Assembly (NCBI RefSeq): GCF_018614615.1
Contig: NZ_JAGGOK010000049.1
Location: forward strand, 62,001 to 126,000
Length of the DNA stretch: 64,000 nucleotides
Source of the DNA: Streptomyces sp. ISL-100
Lineage (GTDB): Bacteria > Actinomycetota > Actinomycetes > Streptomycetales > Streptomycetaceae
Direction of reading: 5' to 3'
Of the stretch, positions 52,083 to 59,645 are shown one piece after another. Within the stretch, counting starts at the first letter, position 1. Each line of letters starts with the position of its first letter. The translations under genes were made by a program, and so were the position numbers. The notes under the pieces were generated by a model. It saw nothing but the letters and a program-made list of their open reading frames with translations. It made no database searches and was not told the DNA's origin.

Positions 52083-52205
52083 GGGGACAGTGTAGGCGGC
52101 ACATACATGGGTGCGGTCGGGCCAGGCGCCCCATGGCTCTACGCGCGGAGATACCGATCTTCCCCTTATGTATTCATACTGAAACGGCTCTGGTGTGACC
52201 GCTTT

Positions 52206-52219
52206 TGTTCATCTGAACA
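52206..52219. promoter_or_regulatory. Palindromic operator candidate upstream of the NCS2 permease
   Basis: TGTTCATCTGAACA is a perfect 6-bp inverted repeat with a 2-nt centre, about 50 bp before the permease start in an AT-rich region. It is likely a regulator site; the protein is unknown. Confidence 0.5.
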
Positions 52220-52270
52220 TCCAAGAATGTCCAAGGTCGACCACTTCCCTTCTCTCGCATGAGGTCACGC

Positions 52271-53722
52271 ATGTCTCCCTCGGCCACGGCTACGGTCGAC
52301 GCCCAGCAGCCGCCGTCTCCCTCGGAGTCGCAGAACGGTCTCGACCGCTTCTTCAAGATCTCCGAGCGGGGCTCCACCGTCGCCCGCGAAATCCGGGGCG
52401 GTCTCGCGACCTTCTTCGCGATGGCCTACATCATCGTGCTGAACCCGATCATCCTCGGCAGCGCGAAGGACATGTACGGGCACCAGCTCGACGGTGGCCA
52501 GCTGGTCACCGCCACCGTGCTGACCGCCGCGTTCTCCACGCTGCTGATGGGCGTCATCGGCAACGTGCCGATCGCCCTCGCCGCCGGCCTCGGCGTCAAC
52601 ACCGTCGTCGCGCTCCAGCTCGCGCCCCGCATGAGCTGGGCCGACGCGATGGGCATGGTCGTACTCGCCGGATTCGTGGTGATGCTGCTCGTCGCGACCG
52701 GCCTGCGGGAGCGCGTGATGAGCGCGGTGCCGATCAGCCTGCGCAAGGGCATCGCCATCGGCATCGGCCTCTTCATCATGCTGATCGGCCTGGTCGACTC
52801 GGGCTTCGTCTCCCGCATCCCGGACGCCGCGCACACCACCGTCCCGCTCCAGCTCGGCGCCGACGGTCACCTCAACGGCTGGCCGGTGCTGGTCTTCATC
52901 GTCGGTGTGCTGCTGACGCTCGCGCTGATCGTCCGCAAGGTGCCGGGCGCGATCCTCATCTCGATCGTCGTAATGACCGTCGTCGCCGTCGTCATCAACG
53001 CCGTCGCGGACGTCCAGTCCTGGGGTCTGACGACCCCGGAGTGGCCCGGCAACCCCGTAGCCTCGCCGGACTTCGGCCTGGTCGGCCAGGTGAGCCTGTT
53101 CGGCGGCTTCGAGAAGGTCGGTCTGCTGACCGGCGTCCTCTTCGTCTTCACCGTGCTGCTGTCCTGCTTCTTCGACGCGATGGGCACGATCCTCGGCGTC
53201 AGCGACGAGGCCAAGCTGCTGGACGAGAAGGGCAACCTGCCCGGCGTCAACAAGGTGCTGCTCATCGACGGCATCGCCGTCGCCGCCGGTGGCGCCACCT
53301 CCAGCTCCGCCACCACCTGCTTCGTGGAGTCCACCGCGGGTGTCGGCGAGGGCGCGCGCACGGGCCTGGCGAACGTCGTCACCGGCGGCCTCTTCGCCGT
53401 AGGACTGTTCCTGACGCCGCTGGTCACCATGGTGCCGTCGCAGGCCGCCACGCCGGCCCTGCTGGCGGTCGGCTTCCTGATCCTGTCGGGTTCGGTCAAG
53501 GACATCGACTGGAGCGACTACACGCTCGCGATCCCGGCGTTCCTGACGATGGTGATGATGCCGTTCACGTACTCGATCACGAACGGCATCGGCATCGGCT
53601 TCGTCGCCTTCTGCGTGCTGCGGCTGGCGGCCGGGCGCGGGCGCGAGGTGCCGGTGGCGATGTACGCGGTGTCGGCGGTCTTCGCCTTCTACTACCTGAT
53701 GCCGGCGCTGCAACTCACGTAA
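52271..53722 (+). CDS. NCS2 family purine permease (AzgA-like)
   Basis: A 483-residue membrane protein with 12-14 membrane segments, of the NCS2/AzgA group that imports hypoxanthine, guanine or adenine with protons. Key family motifs are GGLATFFAMAYIIVLNP, AAGLGVNTVVAL, CFFDAMGTILGV and SSSATTCFVESTAGVGEGARTGLANVVTG. ATG at 52271 is preferred (AGG six nt upstream); ATG at 52259 adds four residues. It is a single-gene unit with an upstream palindrome, and converges with a small RHH gene. Confidence 0.92.
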   Translation: MSPSATATVDAQQPPSPSESQNGLDRFFKISERGSTVAREIRGGLATFFAMAYIIVLNPIILGSAKDMYGHQLDGGQLVTATVLTAAFSTLLMGVIGNVPIALAAGLGVNTVVALQLAPRMSWADAMGMVVLAGFVVMLLVATGLRERVMSAVPISLRKGIAIGIGLFIMLIGLVDSGFVSRIPDAAHTTVPLQLGADGHLNGWPVLVFIVGVLLTLALIVRKVPGAILISIVVMTVVAVVINAVADVQSWGLTTPEWPGNPVASPDFGLVGQVSLFGGFEKVGLLTGVLFVFTVLLSCFFDAMGTILGVSDEAKLLDEKGNLPGVNKVLLIDGIAVAAGGATSSSATTCFVESTAGVGEGARTGLANVVTGGLFAVGLFLTPLVTMVPSQAATPALLAVGFLILSGSVKDIDWSDYTLAIPAFLTMVMMPFTYSITNGIGIGFVAFCVLRLAAGRGREVPVAMYAVSAVFAFYYLMPALQLT

Positions 53723-53728
53723 GCGGCC

Positions 53729-53911
53729 TCACGCAATGCCGTAGAACTTCTCTGTTTCGTCGACCGCCGTCTGGAAGCGCTCGTCGAAGTCGTCGCGAAT
53801 GAGCGTCCGGATCACATAGTCCTGGACGCTCATTCCGCGTTTGGCGGCATGGTCCCGGAGACGGTCGTGAAGCTCACCGTCTATTCGCAGGCTGAGCACT
53901 GTCGATCCCAT
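53729..53911 (-). CDS. Ribbon-helix-helix (CopG-like) small protein
   Basis: A 60-residue protein fitting the RHH fold: strand STVLSLRID, helix GELHDRLRDHAAKRGM and helix SVQDYVIRTLIRDDFD, ending in a short acidic helix. RHH proteins are DNA-binding dimers, often antitoxins, but no toxin gene is adjacent. It resembles the RHH protein at 56.4-56.6 kb (same FxERFQTAVxETxxFYG-like tail), so the two may be paralogous. No convincing ribosome binding site is seen before ATG at 53911. Confidence 0.75.
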   Translation of the reverse strand: MGSTVLSLRIDGELHDRLRDHAAKRGMSVQDYVIRTLIRDDFDERFQTAVDETEKFYGIA

Positions 53912-54010
53912 GGGGGACAGCGTCGCGGCCCGGCCCCTGGCGGCGCGTCACTTTCCGGAGCGATCTCACTCGTACGGGTGAGGGGCCGTTTCGGCTGGTC
54001 TTTAGTGTGG

Positions 54011-54022
54011 GTAATGAGTTAC
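54011..54022. promoter_or_regulatory. MarR operator candidate
   Basis: GTAA-TGAG-TTAC lies about 10 bp before the marR ATG, inside a larger inverted arrangement TTTAG...CTAAA (about 54000-54029). Position and AT-richness fit autoregulation by the MarR protein. Confidence 0.5.
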
Positions 54023-54031
54023 GCTAAATAC

Positions 54032-54469
54032 ATGCCTGACCTGTCGCACGCCGGCAACGCTGCCGCTGTGAACTCCCTGCGCTCGGCCGTCATGCGGCTG
54101 GGCCGGCGCCTGAAGCATCAGCGCGTCGACGAATCGCTGAGCCCGACCGAGATGTCGGTGCTCGGCACTCTCGCCCGCTGCGGCTCGGCCACCCCCGGTG
54201 AGCTGGCCCGCAAGGAGCATGTGCAGCCGCCCTCGATGACCCGCATCGTGGCGCTGCTCGAAGCCAAGGGACTGGTCAGGCTGGAGCCGCATCCCGGCGA
54301 CCGCCGGCAGAAGGTGGTCAGCCAGACCGAGACCGCCGAGGCGATGCTCGAAGAGAGCCGCCGCAAGCGGAACGCCTGGCTGGCCGGGCTCGCCGAAGGT
54401 CTGGACGAGGACGAATGGGCGAAGCTGCGCGCTGCCGCCCCCGTTCTGGAGAAGCTCGCACACCTCTGA
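54032..54469 (+). CDS. MarR family transcriptional regulator
   Basis: A 145-residue winged-helix repressor: N-terminal dimerisation helix (NSLRSAVMRLGRRLKHQRVD), recognition region LARCGSATPGELARKEHVQPPSMTRIVALLEAKGLVRL and wing EPHPGDRRQKVVSQTE. It precedes an MFS exporter on the same strand by 31 bp, a classic layout for a repressor that senses a toxic compound and controls its own exporter. Palindromes at the start overlap the probable promoter. ATG at 54032 gives MPDLSHAG; ATG at 54014 is possible. Confidence 0.93.
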   Translation: MPDLSHAGNAAAVNSLRSAVMRLGRRLKHQRVDESLSPTEMSVLGTLARCGSATPGELARKEHVQPPSMTRIVALLEAKGLVRLEPHPGDRRQKVVSQTETAEAMLEESRRKRNAWLAGLAEGLDEDEWAKLRAAAPVLEKLAHL

Positions 54470-54500
54470 CCCCGCGCGCCGCCAAGGAGGCGAACCCACT

Positions 54501-55928
54501 TTGAGTACGGGATCCGGAGCAGACTCCGCCCCCGCACCGAACACCCACCACAACAAGAACAACAAGAACAACAAGAACAACAAGAACAACAAGAACAACA
54601 AGCACAGCAAGAACGGGGCGGGCATGTTCTCGTCCCTGAAGATCCGCAATTACCGGCTCTTCGCCACCGGCGCCGTCGTGTCCAACACGGGCACGTGGAT
54701 GTCGCGCATCACCCAGGACTGGCTGGTCCTCGACCTCACCGGGTCGGCGGCGGCCGTCGGCATCACGACGGCCCTCCAGTTCCTGCCGATGCTGCTCTTC
54801 GGCCTGTACGGCGGTGTCATCGCCGACCGGTACCCCAAGCGAACCCTGCTGCTCTTCAGTCAGGCCGCCCTGGGCCTCTGCGGCGTAGCCCTCGCGGCGC
54901 TCACTCTCTCCGGCCACATCCAGGTCTGGCACGTCTACCTGATCGCCTTCCTGCTCGGCATGGTCACGGTCGTGGACAACCCGGCCCGCCAGTCCTTCGT
55001 GTCCGAGATGGTCGGCCCCGACCAGCTGCGCAACGCGGTCAGCCTCAACTCGGCGAACTTCCAGTCCGCCCGCCTGATCGGCCCCGCCGTCGCGGGTGTA
55101 CTGATCACGACGATCGGCAGCGGATGGGCGTTCATGCTCAACGGCCTGTCCTTCCTCGCCCCGCTCGCCGGCCTGCTGCTGATGCGCCAGAGCGAGATGC
55201 ACAAGGTCGAGAGAGTCCCGCGCGGCAAGGGCCAGCTGCGGGAGGGCCTGCGGTACGTCAAGGGCTGCCCCGAGCTGATGTGGCCGATAGTCCTCGTCGG
55301 CTTCGTCGGCACGTTCGGCTTCAACTTCCCCATCTGGCTGAGTGCCTTCGCCGACGGCGTCTTCCACGGCGGAGCCGGGCTGTACTCCGTCTTCAACATC
55401 CTGATGGCGGCCGGCTCGCTGGTCGGAGCCCTGCTCTCCGCCCGCCGCCGCTCGTCGCGGCTGCGGATGCTGGTCGCCGCGGCGATGGCCTTCGGCCTGC
55501 TCCAGATCGCGGCGTCGTTCTCGCCCGCGCTGTGGCTGTTCGCGATCCTGCTGGTGCCGATCGGCATGCTCGGCCTGACGGTCAACATCACCGCCAATAC
55601 GAGCGTTCAGATGGCGACCGACCCGGCGATGCGGGGCCGCGTGATGAGCCTCTACATGATGGTCTTCGCCGGCGGTACGCCGGTGGGTGCGCCCCTCCTC
55701 GGCTGGGTCACCGACACCTACGGCGCACGCGTCGGCTTCGCGACAGGCGGCGCGATCTCGCTGCTGGCGGGCGTGGGCGTGGCGGTCGTACTGGCGCGCC
55801 TGGGGGGCCTGCGCCTGAAGCTGGACCTGCGCCGGGGCCACCAGCACGTGGCGTTCGTCGCGAAGGTCCCGGTCCAGCGGGAGGACGACAACGCCGTACG
55901 CGCGAAGGAGCTCGCGACGGTGGCGTAG
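54501..55928 (+). CDS. MFS exporter coupled to MarR, with Asn-Asn-Lys repeat leader
   Basis: A 475-residue transporter of the MFS_3/enterobactin-exporter-like group with about 12 membrane segments: FSSLKIRNYRLFATGAVVSNTGTWMSRITQDWLVL, GGVIADRYPKRTLLLF (motif A) and FLLGMVTVVDNPARQSFV. TTG at 54501 is supported by AAGGAGG 10 nt upstream. The first 45 residues are cytoplasmic, with a repeating N-N-K tract encoded by 9-bp DNA repeats. It is probably cotranscribed with and repressed by the MarR gene. Substrate unknown. Confidence 0.9.
   Translation: MSTGSGADSAPAPNTHHNKNNKNNKNNKNNKNNKHSKNGAGMFSSLKIRNYRLFATGAVVSNTGTWMSRITQDWLVLDLTGSAAAVGITTALQFLPMLLFGLYGGVIADRYPKRTLLLFSQAALGLCGVALAALTLSGHIQVWHVYLIAFLLGMVTVVDNPARQSFVSEMVGPDQLRNAVSLNSANFQSARLIGPAVAGVLITTIGSGWAFMLNGLSFLAPLAGLLLMRQSEMHKVERVPRGKGQLREGLRYVKGCPELMWPIVLVGFVGTFGFNFPIWLSAFADGVFHGGAGLYSVFNILMAAGSLVGALLSARRRSSRLRMLVAAAMAFGLLQIAASFSPALWLFAILLVPIGMLGLTVNITANTSVQMATDPAMRGRVMSLYMMVFAGGTPVGAPLLGWVTDTYGARVGFATGGAISLLAGVGVAVVLARLGGLRLKLDLRRGHQHVAFVAKVPVQREDDNAVRAKELATVA
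54552..54602 (+). repeat. 9-bp coding repeat in the MFS exporter leader
   Basis: AACAAGAAC repeats five full times plus a partial copy, encoding the (N-K-N) tract. It is strikingly A-rich compared with the GC-rich surroundings and stays in frame whatever the copy number. Confidence 0.95.
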
Positions 55929-55945
55929 GCGGGTCTGACGCCCTG

Positions 55946-55988
55946 ACGACGCGGCCCCGGACACAGACAGTGTCCGGGGCCGCGTCGT
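55946..55988. terminator. Strong bidirectional terminator
   Basis: A perfect 19-bp stem (55946-55964 with 55970-55988; core GCGGCCCCGGACAC) with loop AGACA, between the MFS exporter and the convergent Doc-like gene. Confidence 0.85.
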
Positions 55989-56000
55989 CTGTGCGGGCAG

Positions 56001-56372
56001 CTATTGCTGGGCCCAGCGGTGCAGGTGCTCACTCAGGGCGCGAACCCCGGCGGCGCCTGGCCGGATGGACGCCAGGACCTTCCGCAGTTCGTCCGGCGGC
56101 GGCTGGAGGCGCAAGCCGTTGGCACGCATGAACGCGCGGGCCGCAGCAAAGGCGAAGGTCTTGTTGCTGCGCTCCAAGGGGGCGAGCAAGGCAAGCGTCT
56201 GCATGAGCGCAGCTGCCTTCAGCGGCACTGAGCCGTACACCTCATGGTCAAAGGCCTTGGCCTGGGTTCGGGCCGACCCTGCGATCAGTACGCCGAGGTC
56301 GTCCGCCTGAGGGTCGCCGGGGACTTGCTCCGCAGTCCACAACAGCTGGCTCAGGTCGAGGTGATGAGTCAT
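56001..56372 (-). CDS. Doc/Fic-like toxin homologue with degenerate active site
   Basis: A 123-residue protein aligned with death-on-curing (Doc) toxins: DLGVLIAGSARTQAKAFDHEVYGSVPLKAAALMQTL corresponds to the Doc helices, and APLERSNKTFAFAAARAFMRANG to the Fic motif region. The Fic consensus HxFx(D/E)GN is changed: Ala64 replaces His, Leu66 replaces Phe, Arg68 replaces the acidic residue and Ser69 replaces Gly; Asn70-Lys71 remain. Kinase activity of the Doc type is therefore doubtful. ATG overlaps the stop codon of the upstream RHH gene (ATGA), so they form a coupled toxin-antitoxin-like pair. Confidence 0.75.
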   Translation of the reverse strand: MTHHLDLSQLLWTAEQVPGDPQADDLGVLIAGSARTQAKAFDHEVYGSVPLKAAALMQTLALLAPLERSNKTFAFAAARAFMRANGLRLQPPPDELRKVLASIRPGAAGVRALSEHLHRWAQQ

Positions 56373-56608
56373 GCGGCCTTGGTCTCTGTGTGGGGCGGAG
56401 CGTCGTCTGCGAGATCGGCTTCGGCGAGCACGTCGCCGTACAGCTCGAACGTCTCAAGCACCGCTTCTTTGTACCGCTCAGTGAACTCGTCCCGCTGGAG
56501 CGTGGTGACGACGTACTCCTGGACGGTCATGTCGCGCGCTGCGGCTCGCTCCTTGATCGACTCAAGAGCTTTGCTGTCTATGCGCACGCTGAGCATCCTG
56601 GTAGCCAT
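56369..56608 (-). CDS. Ribbon-helix-helix antitoxin-like protein
   Basis: A 79-residue protein with RHH fold: strand RMLSVRIDS, helices KALESIKERAAARD and TVQEYVVTTLQRDEFTERYK, then an acidic C-terminal tail (LAEADLADDAPPHTE) that would wrap the partner. It is the first gene of the pair with the Doc-like protein, overlapping it by 4 bp. Such antitoxins bind their own promoter. It is similar to the orphan RHH protein at 53.7-53.9 kb. Confidence 0.82.
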   Translation of the reverse strand: MATRMLSVRIDSKALESIKERAAARDMTVQEYVVTTLQRDEFTERYKEAVLETFELYGDVLAEADLADDAPPHTETKAA

Positions 56609-56707
56609 GCGGCCATGTTTGCATGCTGTCTGCGCAGGTGAAAGTGGAAGAGCACCTTCGGGTGGCCAGCGACCGCAGTCGATCAGCGCGTGCCGGAAAA
56701 TGGTCGT

Positions 56708-57277
56708 ATGAGACTCTTCGCCGCCGTACTGCCACCCGCAAAGGCCCTCGACGAGCTAGGCCTCGCCGTCGACCGACTGCACACTCTCCCCGGTACGGAC
56801 GGACTCCGCTGGACGGGCCGTGACGGCTGGCACTTCACGCTCGCCTTCCTCGGGGAGGTGGACGAAGAGCTCCTCCCCGTCGTCGAGGAACGCTTCGGCC
56901 GCGCCGCCGCCCGCCAGGCCCCCTTCCCCCTCCGCGTCCACGGCGGCGGCCACTTCGGCCGGCGCGCCCTGTGGGCCGGCGCGGCGGGCGGCATCGACGA
57001 GATGCGGCTGCTCGCCGACCGCGCGGACGCGGCGGCGCGGCGGGCCGGGGTGGCGATGGAGGAGCACCGGGCGTACAAGGCGCACCTGACGATCGCCCGC
57101 GGCCGCACCGGCTTCGACACCGACCTGCGGCCGTACGTCGAGGTGCTGGCCACGTTCGAGGGCGAGCCGTGGACGGTGGGTGAGCTTGCTCTCATGCGCA
57201 GCAACCCGCCGGTCGCCGGCGTGCCGGGCGCGCAGCCGCGGTACGAGGCGGTGCGGATCTGGCCGCTGGGGGGCTGA
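56708..57277 (+). CDS. thpR: RNA 2',3'-cyclic phosphodiesterase (2H family)
   Basis: A 189-residue 2H phosphoesterase. Both HxT/S motifs are present: HFT at 42-44 and HLT at 126-128, with conserved MRLFAAVLPP at the start and EHRAYKAHLTIARG around the second. ThpR-type enzymes open 2',3'-cyclic phosphate ends of RNA and can show 2'-5' ligase activity in vitro. Single gene, ATG at 56708; it is divergent from the toxin-antitoxin-like pair, with 99 bp between. Confidence 0.94.
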   Translation: MRLFAAVLPPAKALDELGLAVDRLHTLPGTDGLRWTGRDGWHFTLAFLGEVDEELLPVVEERFGRAAARQAPFPLRVHGGGHFGRRALWAGAAGGIDEMRLLADRADAAARRAGVAMEEHRAYKAHLTIARGRTGFDTDLRPYVEVLATFEGEPWTVGELALMRSNPPVAGVPGAQPRYEAVRIWPLGG

Positions 57278-57324
57278 CGCGGGGCGGCGGAGGAGTGGGC
57301 GCGGTGTCCGGTTACGCTCGATGC

Positions 57325-57414
57325 GTGGACCCGAAAAGCAGAAACCAGATCATGGCCGGTGTACTCGTGCTGTTGCTCGTCGTCGTCGCCGTGGCGGCCG
57401 CGATCGGCGGCTAG
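57325..57414 (+). CDS. 29-residue single-span membrane peptide
   Basis: GTG at 57325 opens a frame encoding MDPKSRNQIMAGVLVL followed by a Leu/Val/Ala membrane segment to IGG and a stop. The short basic N-terminus plus one hydrophobic helix matches a class of small actinobacterial membrane proteins placed beside other genes. It is too short for most gene finders. No function known. Confidence 0.55.
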   Translation: MDPKSRNQIMAGVLVLLLVVVAVAAAIGG

Positions 57415-57488
57415 CCGCGCCGGCTGAGGCGCCACGGCGACACGAATACCTCTGCCTGATACCTCCGGCTGGTACCGCTGCCGGACTG

Positions 57489-58487
57489 CTACCAGGCGAA
57501 CGCCTCAGGAGACGGTCCCGGCCCCGGGAAGATCTCGTCCAGCGACGCCAGCACCTCCTCCGTCAGCTCCAGCTCGACGGCGCGCAGCGCCGACTCCAGC
57601 TGCTCCGCCGTACGCGGCCCGACGATCGGCCCCGTGATCCCCGGCCGGGTGAGCAGCCAGGCCAGGGCCGCCTCGCCGGGCTCCAGACCGTGCTTGGCCA
57701 GCAGGTCCTCGTACGCCTGCACCTGCGCGCGCACGGTCGTGTTCGCGAGCGCGTCCGCCGACCGCCCGGACGCGGAGCGGGCCGCCCCGCCCTCGCGCTC
57801 CTTGCGCAGTACGCCGCCGAGCAGCCCGCCGTGCAGCGGCGACCACGGGACGACCCCGAGGCCGTACTCCTGCGCGGCCGGAATGACCTCCATCTCGGCG
57901 CGCCGCTCGGCCAGGTTGTACAGACACTGCTCGCTGACCAGGCCGTACGACCCGAGCCGCCGCGCGGTCTCGTTGGCGCGGGCGATGTGCCAGCCGGCGA
58001 AGTTCGACGAACCGGCGTAAAGGATCTTGCCCTGCTGGATCAGTACGTCGACGGCCTGCCAGATCTCCTCGAACGGCGTGTGCCGGTCGACGTGGTGGAA
58101 CTGGTAGATGTCGATGTAGTCGGTCTTCAGCCGCTTCAGGCTGGCGTCGACGGACCGGCGGATGTTGAGGGCGGAGAGGCGGTCGTGGTTGGGCCAGGGC
58201 GGCGTGTCGTCCAGTGACATGTTGGCGTAGCACTTGGTGGCGAGGACGGTCTTGTCCCGCCGCTCGCCGCCCTTCGCGAACCAGGAGCCGATGATCTCCT
58301 CGGTACGCCCCTTGTTGGCGCCCCAACCGTAGGCATTGGCGGTGTCGAAGTAGTTGACGCCTGCCGCGAGGGCGGCGTCCATGATGGCGTGGCTGTCGGC
58401 CTCGCTGGTCTGGGGCCCGAAGTTCATCGTGCCGAGGACGAGGCGGCTGACCTTGAGTCCTGTGCGTCCGAGCTGCGTGTACTTCAT
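57489..58487 (-). CDS. Aldo/keto reductase
   Basis: A 332-residue NADPH-dependent oxidoreductase with the AKR TIM-barrel and tetrad Asp48, Tyr53, Lys85 and His131 (YFDTANAYGWG, VLATK, YQFHHVD). The N-terminus MKYTQLGRTGLKVSRLVLGTMNFG and the C-terminal cofactor loop GPIVGPRTAEQLESAL match the YakC/Tas-like group acting on aldehydes or ketones. ATG at 58487. Upstream is a run of 11-bp direct repeats (58541-58585) that may be a regulator site. Confidence 0.94.
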   Translation of the reverse strand: MKYTQLGRTGLKVSRLVLGTMNFGPQTSEADSHAIMDAALAAGVNYFDTANAYGWGANKGRTEEIIGSWFAKGGERRDKTVLATKCYANMSLDDTPPWPNHDRLSALNIRRSVDASLKRLKTDYIDIYQFHHVDRHTPFEEIWQAVDVLIQQGKILYAGSSNFAGWHIARANETARRLGSYGLVSEQCLYNLAERRAEMEVIPAAQEYGLGVVPWSPLHGGLLGGVLRKEREGGAARSASGRSADALANTTVRAQVQAYEDLLAKHGLEPGEAALAWLLTRPGITGPIVGPRTAEQLESALRAVELELTEEVLASLDEIFPGPGPSPEAFAW

Positions 58488-58540
58488 GGGTGACAAGCCA
58501 ACGCCTTCGAGCACGCTCGAAGCAAGGGCACCCAGAGGGC

Positions 58541-58585
58541 GTGTACGGGTCGTGTACGGGTCGTATACGGGTCGTATACTTGGTC
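58541..58585. repeat. 11-bp direct repeats in the AKR/methyltransferase intergenic region
   Basis: GTGTACGGGTC (58541-58551), GTGTACGGGTC (58552-58562), GTATACGGGTC (58563-58573) and GTATACTTGGTC (58574-58585). Units repeat once per helical turn and contain the palindromes GTGTAC/GTATAC. They lie about 55-100 bp before the AKR start. Confidence 0.9.
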
Positions 58586-58815
58586 GGCCTCCAGCACGAG
58601 TGACGGTGAGAAACTCCGCTCGGGGCGGCTCGAATTGGCCCCGTGGCGCCGTTCGGTGGGGTGGTGGGCGGTCTGCGACGGACTGCGGGCAGAGGGAGGT
58701 CTTCCTTCGTTCGCGGGGCACTCAGACGGCTGGCTGCAGCATCCGGACATGCCGTCTGACCTGGGATTTTGTGTCGCGCAGGCCTACGATTTCCCCATCG
58801 GGAAAGGGGAGCCGG
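58586..58815. other. Rest of the divergent AKR/methyltransferase intergenic region
   Basis: No gene is recognised. A hairpin TTTCCC-CATC-GGGAAA (58790-58805) ends immediately before the GGGGAG ribosome binding site of the methyltransferase gene, so it could affect translation. Together with the 11-bp repeats it makes up a 328-bp noncoding stretch. Confidence 0.5.
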
Positions 58816-59586
58816 ATGGACCGGAACATACGCACTGTGGACGACGTACTGACCCTCCTGGACGGCCTGTTCGCGCGGGATGCAGACCGCTGGACGGCCG
58901 ATGCGGCCGAGTGGTGGGACGGCTTCTACGCGGACCGCGACAAGCCGGTTCCGTTCTTCGTGGCGAAGCCGGACGAGAATTTGGTTACGTACGCCGAGCG
59001 GGGCCTGATCACCCCGGGCCGCGCACTGGACCTGGGCTGCGGGCCGGGCCGCAACGCGCTTCACCTGGCCTCGCTGGGCTGGGAGGTGGACGCGATCGAC
59101 CTGTCCCCGGCGGCCATCGCCTGGGCCGAGGACCGCGCCCGCGAGGCGGAGGCCAAGGTCCGGTTCCGGTGCGCTGACGCCTTCGCGCTCACGGACGGCG
59201 ACCTGGCCGAACTGGGCGGCCCGTACGACCTCATCTACGATTCCGGCTGTTTCCACCACCTGTCGCCGCACCGCCGCATCAGCTATCTGGCCTTTCTCGA
59301 CCGGGCGCTGGCGCCGGGCGGGCATTTCGCCCTCACCTGCTTCGCGGCGGGCGAGGCGGGCAAGGTGGGCATGGGCTCCGAAGTCCCCGATGCGGAGTTG
59401 TACCGCCAGTCCCGGCTGCATGGCGGCCTCGCGTACACGGCGGAGTCGTTGCGGTGGATCTTCTCCGACGACGGTCTGACGGAAATCGAACTGCGCCGCA
59501 TGCGCGACGAACCGGCGGAGTCGTCGGCCTTCGGCGAGCCCTTCCTCTGGACGGCGCTGTTTCGCCGGGAGGCCCAGAGCTCGTGA
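58816..59586 (+). CDS. Class I SAM-dependent methyltransferase
   Basis: A 256-residue Rossmann methyltransferase. Motif I is ALDLGCGPGRNALHLASLGWEVDAIDLSP (about 74-102), followed by RCADAFAL (motif II region), YDLIYDSGCFHHLSPHRRISYL and LAPGGHFALTCF. The N-terminal WWDGFYADRDKPVPFF is typical of thiopurine/tellurite-type small-molecule methyltransferases. ATG at 58816 follows AAGGGGAG. Substrate not readable. Confidence 0.9.
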   Translation: MDRNIRTVDDVLTLLDGLFARDADRWTADAAEWWDGFYADRDKPVPFFVAKPDENLVTYAERGLITPGRALDLGCGPGRNALHLASLGWEVDAIDLSPAAIAWAEDRAREAEAKVRFRCADAFALTDGDLAELGGPYDLIYDSGCFHHLSPHRRISYLAFLDRALAPGGHFALTCFAAGEAGKVGMGSEVPDAELYRQSRLHGGLAYTAESLRWIFSDDGLTEIELRRMRDEPAESSAFGEPFLWTALFRREAQSS

Positions 59587-59591
59587 CCCGC

Positions 59592-59623
59592 GATGCCCCG
59601 TACGGAAATCCGTCCGGGGCATC
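59592..59623. terminator. Terminator between methyltransferase and secreted protein genes
   Basis: GATGCCCCG (59592-59600) pairs with CGGGGCATC (59615-59623), with an inner ACGG/CCGT stem, directly after the methyltransferase stop. Confidence 0.75.
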
Positions 59624-59645
59624 GCAGTTATGAGGGCAGGGAGTG

